Origin: Strongylocentrotus purpuratus
Lineage: Eukaryota; Echinodermata; Echinoidea; Camarodonta; Strongylocentrotidae
Reading direction: 5' to 3'
Length of the DNA stretch: 64,000 nt
NCBI RefSeq assembly: GCF_000002235.5
Contig: NW_022145594.1
Location: 18,082,412-18,146,411 of the forward strand
Part shown: piece by piece, positions 34,304 to 46,800 of the stretch
How positions within the stretch are numbered: the first letter of the stretch is position 1
Layout: each line of letters starts with the position of its first letter
The notes under the pieces: model-generated
What the model saw: only the letters and a program-made list of their open reading frames with translations
Database searches by the model: none
What the model was told of the DNA's origin: nothing
Program-made: the position numbers and the translations under genes

Positions 34304-35860
34304 CGTCTTCCTTGGAATATTACATAAGAACTAAAAAGAACGGCTTTCAACATTTCGTCCCTGGATTCCGGGTACCTAGTTGAGTTAGTGATTTTGAGGA
34401 TTTCCTTTAGGCGGTATTTATTTTGTGGGGTCATGAGTCCACGTGAACCGATTTTAATACAGATTAGTTTGCTCTTCCACCCTGTTGATGTTATGTCATG
34501 TGTGAGGCTTGCGTATTTGTCTTGGTTTCGTTGATGTGCTTTGCCAATGTTTGTTTCGAAGGGGACTGTGAGTTTGATGATGATAATAGCAAGTTTTCGC
34601 TCAGCAACATACACACCTTCGCGGACGCAGAGCACTCAGGTAAGGTTTACGGCCGTCGCATACAGACCGCCCTCGATACAATACGTGGTTTCGCTTTTCG
34701 GTGAATGCGTACGTATCTCTACGGAGGTATTGCGTTTGCAATGCCATTAGGCAATTTTCGTAATGTAACCAAATTTATGCATACGTCTTTGTGATGTGCC
34801 TCGATACCAAATATTTCATTCACCTGATAAGGATAATAGTATTTCAATAGACAAAATCCAAACTGCATACATTAGTTGTTGCCAGTTCGACAAACATAAG
34901 GGGTATTTCGCAAGCTCATTGCGGACAGAGAATCTGCGGTTCGTGTGCAAAATCGAGAAGCTACTATAGTAACAGCAGGGTGATCGCTGAGGTACTGAAA
35001 TCCAGAACGGGTTTTGGCCAAATCTACGGGCGTTCTCAATGACGCCCCAAGTGAATCAAGTGCCTCGATACAAACTATTTCATTCACCTGATAATAATAA
35101 TAGTTCTAGATTTCAGGGCCTCAGCGGTCATTCAACTGTTACTATAGTAACTTCTCGATTTTGCACACGAACCGCAGGTTCTAATTCCGCAATGAGTTTG
35201 CGAAAATTGCCAAATGTCCTTATTTTTGTTGTCAATGTGGCAGATGTCTGGTTTGTGTCGGGTACAAATTATTTTTAGTGGTATGGTGCCCCTATTGATG
35301 CTTTCTCCTTCTACGTCTGCATATACTTTGGTGGAATTGTTTGAAGTGTTTTTAATGTGTTTGAGCATGATGCGTAGTATGTTGTTGTGGCGCCAGGTAT
35401 ATCGGTCGAGCATTCTTTCACAATTATTAAGAACAGGATGCAGAGTGCCAGTACAATTACAAAGGTTACATTTATCAGAGATTCTTTTTCCCCACCGGTA
35501 CTGGTTTTTGTTAGTAGGAGGACTATCTATTGCTGCATTAACAGTGAACTTCATTACACTCTGAGGTAAGTTATAAATAATCGACTTCCAGGTTACATCA
35601 GTATTTTTCATATGAACAACTTTCATGAATTCTCCCTGTACAAGTAAAGGTTCGATCACTCTTTTCCAATTTTCTCTACATACATCTTGAACTTATTTTT
35701 TAATCACAGTTTTTGTCTGGTTCCAGCTTACAGAGTCTGGTATTTTTGAGTGAATTTCATGTGCTTCCAAAGAGAACGACATTTGTCGTGACCATCCCCT
35801 TTCCCTCTTTAGTCTTCGGTCAAGGGTGTGATTTACAACATCGTCGCCTCTGACCTTAGA
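34304..35860 (-). mobile_element. LINE C-terminal fragment with restriction-like endonuclease, minus strand
   Basis: Minus-strand frame 35659-35220 contains SVMKFTVNAAIDSPPTNKNQ, a CxxC...H...C zinc knuckle (CNLCNCTGTLH), and RYTWRHNNILR. A second part (34635-34306) reads IIIIKLTVPFETNIGKAH, KYASL and the GSRGL motif. This matches R2/Hero-type LINE tails. The two parts are separated by the MITE at 34746-35208. Frames carry stops; a remnant. Confidence 0.65.
34746..35208. mobile_element. palindromic MITE (GGCAATTTTCG ends) inside the LINE remnant
   Basis: Ends GGCAATTTTCGTAATG and GCGAAAATTGCC are inverted. Internal inverted segments around ATTTCATTCACCTGATAA and CACACGAACCGCAG. Homologous sequence is split between 50979-51290 and 51965-52170 in the second copy of the duplication. 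Confidence 0.6.
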
Positions 35861-36190
35861 TCTACTGTAAGTAAGTAAGTGGACGCTACGCGGAAACCCC
35901 CGCTAAGAATAGCGTTGTAGAAGGCCGCGTCGCCGGTTGCGAAAACTCCCTAATGCAAATGAGATCGCGACGGCAGCCAGTACGGAGACGGTCACAGCTC
36001 ATTTAAATACCCCGTAGTCAGCACTTGCGTCGGCGTGCGAAAAATCCCTAATGACTTTTAAGTACACGATGCGCAGCAGTGCACATGAACGCGTGAAGTA
36101 AGCCTACTACTCATATTTGTTTACATTAAATCACGAGGATCTAGGATATCTAGGAGTTCTAGGATTTTCATTGTATAAATGAGTTTATCA
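35860..36190. other. GC-richer non-coding stretch shared by both duplicates
   Basis: Contains TAAGTAAGTAAG, GGAAACCCCCGCTAAGAATA and CGTCGCCGGTTGCGAAAACT, repeated in part. Matches 52825-53160. It may be the 5' part of the adjacent LINE remnant or another repeat; no gene. Confidence 0.45.
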
Positions 36191-36192
36191 TA

Positions 36193-36745
36193 AGAACTAT
36201 GTCCTATTTGCAATTCCAAAATATTGAAAAGCTTAAATTCCAACGGCATTTCAAAGACAATACTTATTTAGAACTTCCCTACAGAATAAAGGGTTTGAAA
36301 ATGGCTTTATGTGTGAAAATAATGACCATTAGTTGGCGAATCGACATAAGTGATTGCAATCACTTGAGTAATAGTCTGATTTCCAGACCCTTTTACCGAA
36401 TGGTCGTATGTTTTGTGCTGTACAAAGATTCAATCAGTTTATTTTTGGCCATTACAAGTAGTGGGTTATCGATGCATGTAGAGAAATGCTCATGAATCTG
36501 TTACAGCTCATCTTATGTATGTTATTACCAAAGAAAAAAAGATATCAGTCAGTCTCTCAATAGTGGCTGACAGTGTCAGAAGTCTAGAAGGTAAACAGAT
36601 TTCCTTGGATAATTTGAAAACTGGAACACTGTTAATGTTAACATTTCACATATAGGACATACATGACATATTCATAATTCCTGCAAAGTAATAAAGAATT
36701 TGATTTTGGCTGCATAAGGGAAATAGTATCTTTGATAACTAAAAA
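36193..36745. mobile_element. ACTATGTCC-family TTAA-type MITE, older copy
   Basis: Related to 36998-37528 throughout (ACTATGTCCTATTTGCAA, GCATTTCAAAGACAATACTT, ACAAGTAGTGGGTTATCGAT) and ending near GGGAAATAGTATCTTTGATA. The second-duplicate counterpart (53190-53653 plus 55279-55365) is split by a hAT-type insertion. Confidence 0.7.
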
Positions 36746-36997
36746 TGCATTGAAGGTAGCAAAATGGTTTATATTATTAAGTGGTCCTGTTTGGACAACC
36801 GGCGTCAAACAAAACAGAAATATATATATTTTTTTATCATAAGTCACTTTCAGCTATCATCACAAGCATGTTTAAGGATCGCATGTGAAAAGGTGACTCT
36901 TTACGTGCACTTCTACATTATAAAAACCTTGCCCCTTTCACATTATAATCTGGATGTCAAGCTAGCCTATTCTGCGCAATAGCTCAGCTCAGCTTAA

Positions 36998-37528
36998 AGG
37001 TACTATGTCCCATTTGCAGGCGAAAAAAATGAAAAAGTTAAATTCCAACTGCATTTGAAAGATAATACTAATTTAGAACTTCCCTAAAAAGGTGGGGCTT
37101 AAAAATGTCTTCAAGTGGGAAAATAACGACTATTAGTTGTCAAATCGACTTTAGGGCTATAGAGCCCAAAAGTAATAGTCTTGATTTTCAGACAATTGCA
37201 CCGAATGGTCATAAGTTTTATGCTGCGCAAAGATTCAATCAGTTTAATCTTGGCCATCACAAGAAGTGGGTTATTGATGTAGACAAATGCTCATGTACCC
37301 TTTACAACTCTTTTCATTTATGTTATTACCAAAGAAGAAAGTCAGTCAGTCAGTCACTCAATAGTGTATGACAGTGAAGTCTAGCAAGTAAACGGATTTC
37401 CTTGCATAATTTGAATATGAGGACACTGCTAACGTTTAAATTTCACAGATAGGACATACATGACATATTCATAATTCCTGCAAAGTTCTACAGCATTTGA
37501 GGTTGGCTGCAAAAGGGACATAGTACCT
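36998..37528. mobile_element. ACTATGTCC-family TTAA-site MITE with empty-site proof
   Basis: TTAA at 36994-36997 and 37529-37532. Ends AGGTACTATGTCCCATTTGC and the inverse of AGGTACTATGTCCCTTTTGC. The other duplicate reads CAGCTTAATACATATTG uninterrupted at about 55614, the unoccupied site. Confidence 0.88.
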
Positions 37529-37693
37529 TTAATACATATTGATGTAAACGGTTCTAGAGAATTTGAAATACCCCCAAAAAAGAAATCGGCATAATACACA
37601 AACACTCTGTTTAATACACACATGGTTTGGCCGAACAAGCTTGGTCTCCTGCTTGTCACCATATTTAGCAAAGAGTGGGAGGGGCTTAAGAGG

Positions 37694-37700
37694 TATAAAT
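37694..37700 (+). promoter_or_regulatory. TATA box of gene D
   Basis: TATAAAT inside GAGGTATAAATACCGA, 136 bp before the ATG at 37837. It is conserved with the same spacing in front of gene E, which supports a real core promoter. Transcription would start about 25-35 bp downstream, near 37725-37735. Confidence 0.7.
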
Positions 37701-37836
37701 ACCGAAGCAAACCCACTCCTTGGACAGTCGAAATCATCTTCTCATCAAAGTGATTGCAGAAAGTCTCTTTTCAAACATTTACTTTCGAAGTAAATGTTAA
37801 AACAATTTCTCGACTACTTTCAACACACTTTTCAAG

Positions 37837-40800
37837 ATGCATTCGTTCTTTGTCATCACTCTAGTTCTGTTTTCATGTCTGTGTCTTGTTGGAGTCACCC
37901 AAGCGGCTGTTGTTTCAAAGGAAGGTACGCACGATGAAGGTAAGGTTTTCTTGGCAAATCGCAATTAAGCCAGGGATAGAATATGCAAGTATAGTACATT
38001 TTAAAATAATGTATATGATAGGATTGAGAAAGATAGGAGGTGGATAGGTGCAAACAGTTTGATGCATAACAATAACATTTTCAAAGTCAAACTAAATCAT
38101 TACTTGACATAGCCCTTTTGGCAAAAAATTGTTAAACATTATTTTCGTATACGGAGCCTCATTATCTTTTCTTTTAATGTAAACATTTTCGAACACCGAA
38201 CAGATATTTAGACTTTCTAATTGATATATTCTAGTTAGCTGATATGTATTATTTATATAGTTGATATATTGAGATACTCTGTCTCTTCGTTAATGTGAAC
38301 TTACGTAATTGATTCTAATTGGCGTTGATACTTTTTCTTCCTCGTTAACCTTTTATAAGGACTACGGTTGAAAAAAGAGCTAAAACATGTATGATATTGA
38401 GGGTGAAGGTTACAACTTTGTACTAAAGATATATCCAAGTTAAACAATTTTTGTATAATGTTTTAAAAACCCACTTTCTTCCTAAATTTGTAATAAAATA
38501 AGTTAATACGCCAAAAATTTTGCTCATAATTTCTCTCTCTCTCTCTCTTTCTTTCCCTCATTTTCTGCTTCTATCTCCTACTTTCTCTATGCACCCATCC
38601 CTCTTCCTCTCTTACCCGACCTCCTCTATCTTTCTCTCTCTTATTCCTTTCCTCTACCTTTCATTTCGTCTCTTAATTACCCCTACTCCCCCTCTCTGCC
38701 TCTATCTGAGTGTGATTCCCTCCCCTCTCTGTCTCAACGTGTCCACCTCTCTCTCTCTCCTTCCTCTCTATCTCTCTCTCTCTCTCTTCTCGCATGTAGC
38801 TTTTGACCCTGAAAATACTCTAGATTCAGGCAAACTGACCCAGACAGAAGAGGACAAAATCTCTGATATTAGAAAACAAGTAATGTTCCTTCAGGTAAGT
38901 AACTAAAAGTACATTTTCTTGCATTTCATTTAAGTAATGCATGGAACCCATGCTTACAATCTGGAAAAAAAACTTACAAATAAAGATTTTTGTTAACATT
39001 TTGTTGACCGAATATGTTTTATCTGCATGAGAGAGATCTTTCAAGTGATATTCTTTTCATTTTGCGTTTGATTTGATAACTGTGTTTCATTTACACGTGG
39101 AAGTTGGATATTGCACACAGTGATGAAACATAAAAGTGAGATTTACGTAGAATATGGGGTAAGTATAAATAATCATACTTTAAAGTTTTTTAAACACCAT
39201 AAAGCTTTCCGTTGAAATACTCTTTTGATTTAGAATATAATATTTTAAAAAAGAAAAAAGAAAATGCAATAAATTTTCAATGATTTATTGCATTTTACCC
39301 CGGTTCCCAACATAAAAAAAAAATCCTCTTTGTGCCCATGCCTTGAATCATAATGCATGGCCGTCCAGAGGATTTTTTTTTTTATGTAGGGGACCGGAGT
39401 AAAATGCAATAAATTATTGAAAATTTATTGCATTCTTTTTTTTTTAATTTATGGAAACTGCCCCCTACCTAGCCCCCGCTGCGTACAGTCATGGTTCAGT
39501 GACAAAGCAATGGCCTCGTAACTATGAGGCCCCAGGATCAAAACCGTGTCGATGTGCTATATTATTGCCCTTTTCTGGGGCATTAATCGTCATTACTGTC
39601 ATTTATGACTTAAGGGCGTGGGTCCCCTAGTTGATAAGCATAGTAGCATACACATGCTTTAGCAGTCACGCAAAAACACACATTGGCAAATTATTATTCA
39701 ATAAATTCTGGAATGTATACTATTATCTAGATCTATTATTTTCAAATTATTTTTAAAATAATTCCATGAATTGGGGTAAAACAAAAATATTCCAGCTATA
39801 TGAGCGACAGTGTATTAGCAATATTACCCATGGCCCAGTTGTTGAAAGGCCCCATCCCCTTAGACACAATATTTTATTAAGTACTTCTGTTTGTTAGGAT
39901 CCTTGGCTACTAAAGAGTGTGCTTGCTTGCCTTATAATGTTGGTGGTCGGTATGACAAAGTAGTTTTACAGGATTCTGTGTGAATGTAGCGTATTAAAGA
40001 TCTAGGCTGATGATTAAAGATATTAAATGAAATTCTACGATGCATCGCACACAAATTAAAACTTTTGAATGTCCTAGATCTTTGTAATTATAGTCTTGCA
40101 ATATTTATGTATTTATATTACAACAATTTTATACCAATTAGTCTTTCCAGCAAATTTTGTCCTAATTCTGCATTACATTCATATAATATTCGAAGTTCTT
40201 ATAATTTTCATTTAAATAAAATAAGACTAAATATAACTAAACAATCCATATTTTTCAAAAGGCTAAATTGTGGAATAATATAGCTCATGATATAAAATCT
40301 AGTCTATCAATAAACTTTTTTAAAAGGAAATACAAAAATATTTTTAATCCAACAAAATAAATAAAGATTGATTCCGTACACGGTCAGGTTCTGTTTCGTT
40401 TTCTCCTTCTATTTAGGCATTATTTTTTTTTTGTAATCACCGTTTTAAACAACAATATTATTCTGTATTATACTGTATTACTGTTTCGGTGGCAGCACCA
40501 ATAAAGGCTTTGGCTTGTTTTAGCTTGTTCGCTATGTTTTGTATTTTATATGTTTGTTATGATGTTTTTTATGATAAATGAAATAAAGGTCAATTCAATC
40601 CAAACCTACCTCGAGCCAATAGGTCATTGGACCTGGTTATGAGTGCAACTATGATTGTTTGGCTTATAGGCAGTAGATCCCGTTGGTTGTAAGATTTAAT
40701 TCTGACTTGTTTTTAATAATAAGCTCGAGCAATAGTCTTATAATATAGATTATAACAAAACACCTTCTTTTACAACATTTGTTTTCTCTACTTTTCCTTC

Positions 40801-43800
40801 TTCTTCTTCTTTCTACTCCTTTTGTATAAATTTCTCTACTGAATGTCTTAATCTTTATATTAACCTATTTTATATCAGACTATTAATTGTAAATTCAAGA
40901 TGTATCCGCTTTGAGCTGTGATTTTGAATTTGTATCAATAAAACTTGTAAATTCAATTAAAAAACAATGGAGTGAACCGAAGGGAATCACCTGTAAAATG
41001 AGCTATTATAATTCCTGCACTGTTCGCCTCCCCCGTATCCTAGTTACACGATCGAGGATGCGATTTAAATCTACTGGGTGCAATCCGAACAATTCTTTTA
41101 GAGCAATTGGACTTTTTACAGGAACCTAACATAACAAAAACATATTCAAGTAGCATTGTAGAGACGATTAAAAAGAAGGTATACTAATACATCTTTGTTA
41201 AAGGCATCATTTAACAAGACATGCACGGCACTACGTGTTATTAGTGTCTGTGATATGGTGTAAAATTGATACCCTAAAAATATTGCGCTTCAAAATGATC
41301 AAGAAATGGCTTTAACAAATTAAAAATATTTGAGTGACCGGCTTAACCATACTCGGTTTCTCCAATAGACTGTACTGTTATGAAAACGCAAAATTTGGTC
41401 TCGATTTCCAATGGTATATATCTTGATAATCAGACAGGCGATCGGCTTGTAAAAGTCATGGGATTCCTGACTAAATATTTATATTTATCATTGCAGCATG
41501 AGATAAATCCAGGATTTTGTGTCAGAATCTGAGACAAAGTTACCGGATCCCTTTAAAGGGACTTAGTAACATTGTTCAGATAAGAGATACTGGTGCTAAG
41601 GTAGTGAATTCAATGCTAGATGTACAATTAGAGATAATCTGAAAAAAAACCCAGACCATTATTAATGAGAACAAATGAGAAAAACTGATCTGATCATTTC
41701 CTTAATTTCTCCTAACTATATTATTACAATTTCATTACATTTTAGGTGAATGTAAACCGTCACAAAAGCTGTGAATTGGCTCTATTGATCTATACCATTC
41801 CTGACATGGAATTAAGTGCTGAATGATTTTTAAAAGCCTGTCTCGTGTCTTTTTTTCATGAAAAAACGGTTGGGAAAAAACGGTTGGGAAAATTCAGAAA
41901 TAGTTGGGAGAACTTACTGTCAGAGGGTGTTGACCAGTGACGCCTTCAAACAAAACCATAACTATCTTTGTGATTTGAGAATTTTGTCAGGATTTTGTGC
42001 ATGCTAGAAAATTAGTACAGCAGAATGAATTTGATAAGTAACATTTCATACAAAAAAATCATTAAACTTCAAAAAAGTTACCGAGTCACTTTAACTGCGA
42101 GAATGTTCACTTTAACCGTGAAAATGTTCACTTCTCTCCCTTTCCGATAACTCATCCGATCAATTGATTTGCTTTTCATAAGCATGTCAGTCAACCCCAA
42201 TATTTAATATTTATTCAATGAAACAAAACGTAGCGTCTGTAATCTTATCTTTTAAATGCAGCAGCCTGTTTCTATTAACCAAGTAGATAGAAATCGTTTT
42301 AAAGCTTTTAATGACAAGCCTATTTTTTTCATCAACAAGTTCCTGAAAGGATCACATGCTTTCCCCAGGAAGCCGGATATAAGATCGAGCACGAGATCTT
42401 AACCTATTGGGTGCAAGCCCAAAAAAGAATTATTCAAATAGCATTGGGGAGAAGATGAGCATTTAAGTATAACAATACATCGTCGTTACCCGTGAGAACG
42501 GTCACTTCTTTCCTTCTCTGCTAAATCCTGCGAACAGTGGTACCTACTCTAAAACGAATTATCATGAGTGTAAAACTAAAAACTAGTAAATTACTACTCC
42601 ATGTTATGGCTGTATTCAAGAGTTGCAATGGCGAATAATTGCTGCTTAAATTTAGCCAAAACCAATAGATTGCTTTTGGGACACTAAAGGTAGATGAAAA
42701 TATGATCGATAAAAATGATATTGTCGGGAAAACTGTCGGGAAAAATATGATAATACAATGAAAAAGACATAAATGTGATCCTGGAAGCCGAGGATAACGA
42801 ACTCACTTTGACGACAATGGATGCTTAATGATGAAATCAATTTACTTTTGGTCTACCTGCTAAAATCCATCCCTAAACAAAAGAACTCCAAAAGCAAATA
42901 AAAAACAAATTTTGAAAAAGCTCTGTAGAGACGATGAACATATAAGTATAATCATACATCTCCACCGTAAAAAAGTTCACTTCTATCCCTCTAAAAAAAA
43001 ATCATTCGATCAATTGATTTGCTTTTCATAAGCATGTCAGTCAACACACCCAAGATTTAATATTTATTCAATGAAACAAACGTAGCGTCTGTAATCTTAT
43101 CTTTTAAATGCAGCAGCCTGTTTCTATTTACCAAGTAGATAGAATCGTTTTAAAGCTTTAAATGACAAGCCTATTTTTTTCATCAACAAGTTCCTGAAAG
43201 GATCACATGCTTTCCCCAGGAAGCCGGATACAAGATCGAGCACGAGATCTTAATCTATTGGGTGCAAGCCCAAAAAAGAATCATTCAAATAGCATTGGCG
43301 AGAAGATGAGCAAATAAGTATAACAATACATCGTCGTTACCCGTGAGAACAGTCACTTCTTTCCTTCTCTGCTAAATCCTGCGAACAGTGGTACCAACTC
43401 TTAAACGAATTATCATAAGTCCACAAACTGGTAAATTACTACTTCATGTCATGGCTGTATTCAAGAGTGGCAATGGCAAATAATTGCTGCTTAAATTTAG
43501 CCAAAACCAATAGATTGCTTTTGGGACACTAAAGGTAGATGAAACTATGATCGATAAAAATGATATTGTCTTGAAAACTGTCGGGAAAAAATGAAAATAC
43601 AATGAAAAAGACATAAATGTGATCATGGAAGCCGAGAATAACGAACTCACTTTGACGACATTGGATGTGTAATGATGAAATCGATTGACTTTTGTTCTAC
43701 CTGCTAAGCTTTACCCCTAAAAAAAATTAAATCCAAAAGCAAATGACTTCTGTGATATAATCATGCCAGTCATTCATCAGTCAGCTAGGTGAACAAACTA

Positions 43801-46800
43801 TATTGGTATGGCCTTTCTCATGAACTGACTACCTGTTTACATAGCATGTTTTTTTTTATACAATGCCCAATCACAAAATTCAATTACATTTAAGCAGTTG
43901 CTATGTCAGAAATCCTCAAATAACACCATAAAAAGAAGCGTTTCAATTGGCTAATATATGAAAACATGCAATGTTTTTGTATCATTTGAGGTGTCCACAC
44001 TTGTAAAAGCATTGCTTTTAAGTGGACCCCTCTGTTTCCAATATGTAATTCTACATTTGTTGTAAATGATTGATTTGTAATGTTTTGTTACAAACATAAA
44101 TAAATTGAAATTGAAATTGAAGTGAGCTGAGTTAGTCCACTTATGTACTGAATACCAAACGTCAACCCTTTAATCACTCTAAATTGTGTCACATTTCAGA
44201 AACCATAGTGGAATAGGAAAATCAATATCATCAAAGAATTAATTCCTCATTTTAGTTTCATGACTCAACGAGTGAGAATGTTAGTTGCATGGATGAATGG
44301 TTACCGTTAATCATATTGTAAAAGAACGTTTTATCCTATATCATTTTGTTCTCTCGCATTTTTTCATTACATATGATTAGAGAGTCGTCAATTATTCGAC
44401 ACCAGGCATACGACGCCAATTGCTATACAAATATCTTTCTCTGTTTATTATTCTACATATCAAATTCATTTCTAACGGATCTTTAATAGACATAATTTTG
44501 TACTCAAAACAGTGAAATTGTATAATTCGCTTTAAGACCACCTTTTAGTTCATGTTGTTATAAATGATTACAATCTTCAATTCTACTAATAATACTCGAA
44601 GGCCAACCATTGATTAACGTGTTTTGAGCCAAAATGCCTATAGTCTACCGCAGGCGCGCCGGAAGCAGTTTGGGATTGGGGGGGGGGGGGGCGGGGGGCA
44701 ACATTCCAGGGGGCTCACCTTCCAGGGGCAGTGACGTAATGAGAAAAAATTCGGAAGGGGGAGGGGGCAGACGAAAAATCTGCATCACCACCAGTCTTAA
44801 ACGTTACATGCAGGTCCCACGGAACGTTTTTCAAAGTGAAGTATTATTGATCAGGTACAGCGTAAATTGGCGTGGGGTCCAGGGCATGAGCCTCGGCAGG
44901 GGGTTAAGGGGCTGAGCCCCCGGAAGCTCAGGGCTTTAAGGTTTTTAATTACGGTTAGATGAGCATCCAGGGGCCCTCTTTAAGGCCATTGACGTGTTCC
45001 AAAGGGGGGGGGGGAAGCCCCACAGAAGCTCAGAGGTTTTAGGTATTTAATTACGGTCAGATGAGCATCCAGGGGCCGTCTTAGGGCCCTTGGTGGGGTC
45101 CAGGGGGCAGAGCCCACGGAAGCTCAGGGGTTTTAGGTATTTAATTACGGTCAGATGAGCATCCAGGGGCCCGCCTTAGGGCCCTTGGTGGGATCCAGGG
45201 GCAGAGCCCCCGGAAGCTCAGGGGTTTTAGGTATTTAATTACGGTCAGATGAGCATCCAGGAGCCCACCTTAGAGCCCTTGGTGAGGTCCAAGGGGCAGA
45301 GCCCTGGAAGCTCGGGGGTTTTAGGTATTTAATTACGGTCAGATGAGCATCCAGGGGCCGTCTTAGGGCCCTTGGTGGGGTCCTGGGGGCAGAGCCCACG
45401 GAAGCTCAGGGGTTTTAGGTATTTAATTACGGTCAGATGAGCATCCAGGGGCCCGCCTTAGGGCCCTTGGTGGGATCCAGGGGCAGAGCCCCCGGAAGCT
45501 CAGGGGTTTTAGGTATTTAATTACGGTCAGATGAGCATCCAGGAGCCCACCTTAGAGCCCTTGGTGAGGTCCAAGGGGCAGAGCCCTGGAAGCTCGGGGG
45601 TTTTAGGTATTTAATTACGGTCAGATGAGCATCCAGGGGCCCGCCTTAGGTCCCTTGGTGGGGTCCGGGGGCGGAGCCCCCGTAAGCTCTTGGGTTTTAA
45701 GCACTCAATTACGGTCAGATGAGCATTTTTTATACCTTATTTGTGACATTGGCTTGTTACCTATTTTTATCTCCTACTTTCTTTCTTTATCTCTTTAACA
45801 TACTTTTTCAAAAAGGAGGGGGGGGGGGGGGGTACTCGAGCCCAGCCACTTTGCAGACCATGACATAAAGGCTTCTAAATAAGCATATTTTCGCCTGACT
45901 GTAATTTGGGAATTTCTTATTTTCCAACAAACGCATAAAAAGGTATGAAAAAATGCCGGAAAATCATGTCACAACATAAACATTTGTAAATAACTTCTTT
46001 CGAATAAGAAATACACCCCCGATCAGTACGCCAGCGTTCAGGGGCTCATGTCTTCTCACCCCTATAACAAAAAAACGGACACGCTTTCCCATTCTCGCAC
46101 AATTTGTCCACGATATGTGCGTATCGCATTATAGAGACCTCCATTGATAAATACCGTATAGGTGGCATGCACAATGTTTATGAAATTTAATTCCTGTGAA
46201 CTTATTCTTTTCTTTGAATGGAATTGTATATGTGATTTAATTCAGGTTTGTATTATTGTTACGTTCTTTTGTATTAAAAATACAAACCATGTTTACTCCT
46301 TTAGTGCTTTTTTTTATTTTAGAGGGGGGGGGGCATTTTTTTTAATTTTTTTTTTTTTTTTTTTTTGGGGGGGGGGGCAACTGCCCCCCTGCCCCCCACT
46401 TCCGGCGCCTATGGTCTACCGGTATCTTGTCTTTGGACATGAAGGCATGTTTCACCAGAAAATAATTCCACATCAGATTACAAGAGTACCTTCATTACAT
46501 CACCTGAATCACAGAACATAACATCGAGGGTATGTATAAGTAATTTTCTTTTGGAAATTTGTATCTTGTAGGAATCCGTTGCTGAGATCACGCGTTCCTT
46601 CTCAACTCTCGAACTCGTCGCGAATAATCCATCAATGATGGCCAAGATTCACACTTCTGACTCTCTCGAGACCGAGTTTGAGCTGGGAGAACCTGAAAAG
46701 ACACGACGTCGAAGGGAACTCGACTCGCCATCGGCTCTCCCGACATCGTTCCCATCATCTGGCACCGAGCAGCCAAGCTTGGGTCAGAACCCATCCGGAC

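Larger units (their letters stand above)
34746..40570 (+). repeat. segmental duplication, copy 1 (gene D side)
   Basis: Collinear with 50979-64000. Matching blocks: 34746-35045/50979-51277; 35046-36650/51965-53653; 36650-36997/55279-55620; 37529-37610/55617-55706; 37611-37939/56061-56388; 37940-38410/about 56640-57111; 38411-39240/59661-60425; 39813-40436/60585-61214; 40437-40570/63773-end. Gaps correspond to insertions in one copy. Exons differ by about 2-4%. Confidence 0.85.

Noticed and set aside
35214-35564. 116-codon plus-strand frame
   Set aside because: Antisense shadow of the LINE zinc-knuckle segment, repeated in the second duplicate at 52269-52526.
44900-45725. Regular repeats that look CRISPR-like
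   Set aside because: Units are contiguous 93-bp minisatellite copies without unique spacers, in animal DNA, with no cas genes. The same applies to the 134-bp array at 57545-58350.
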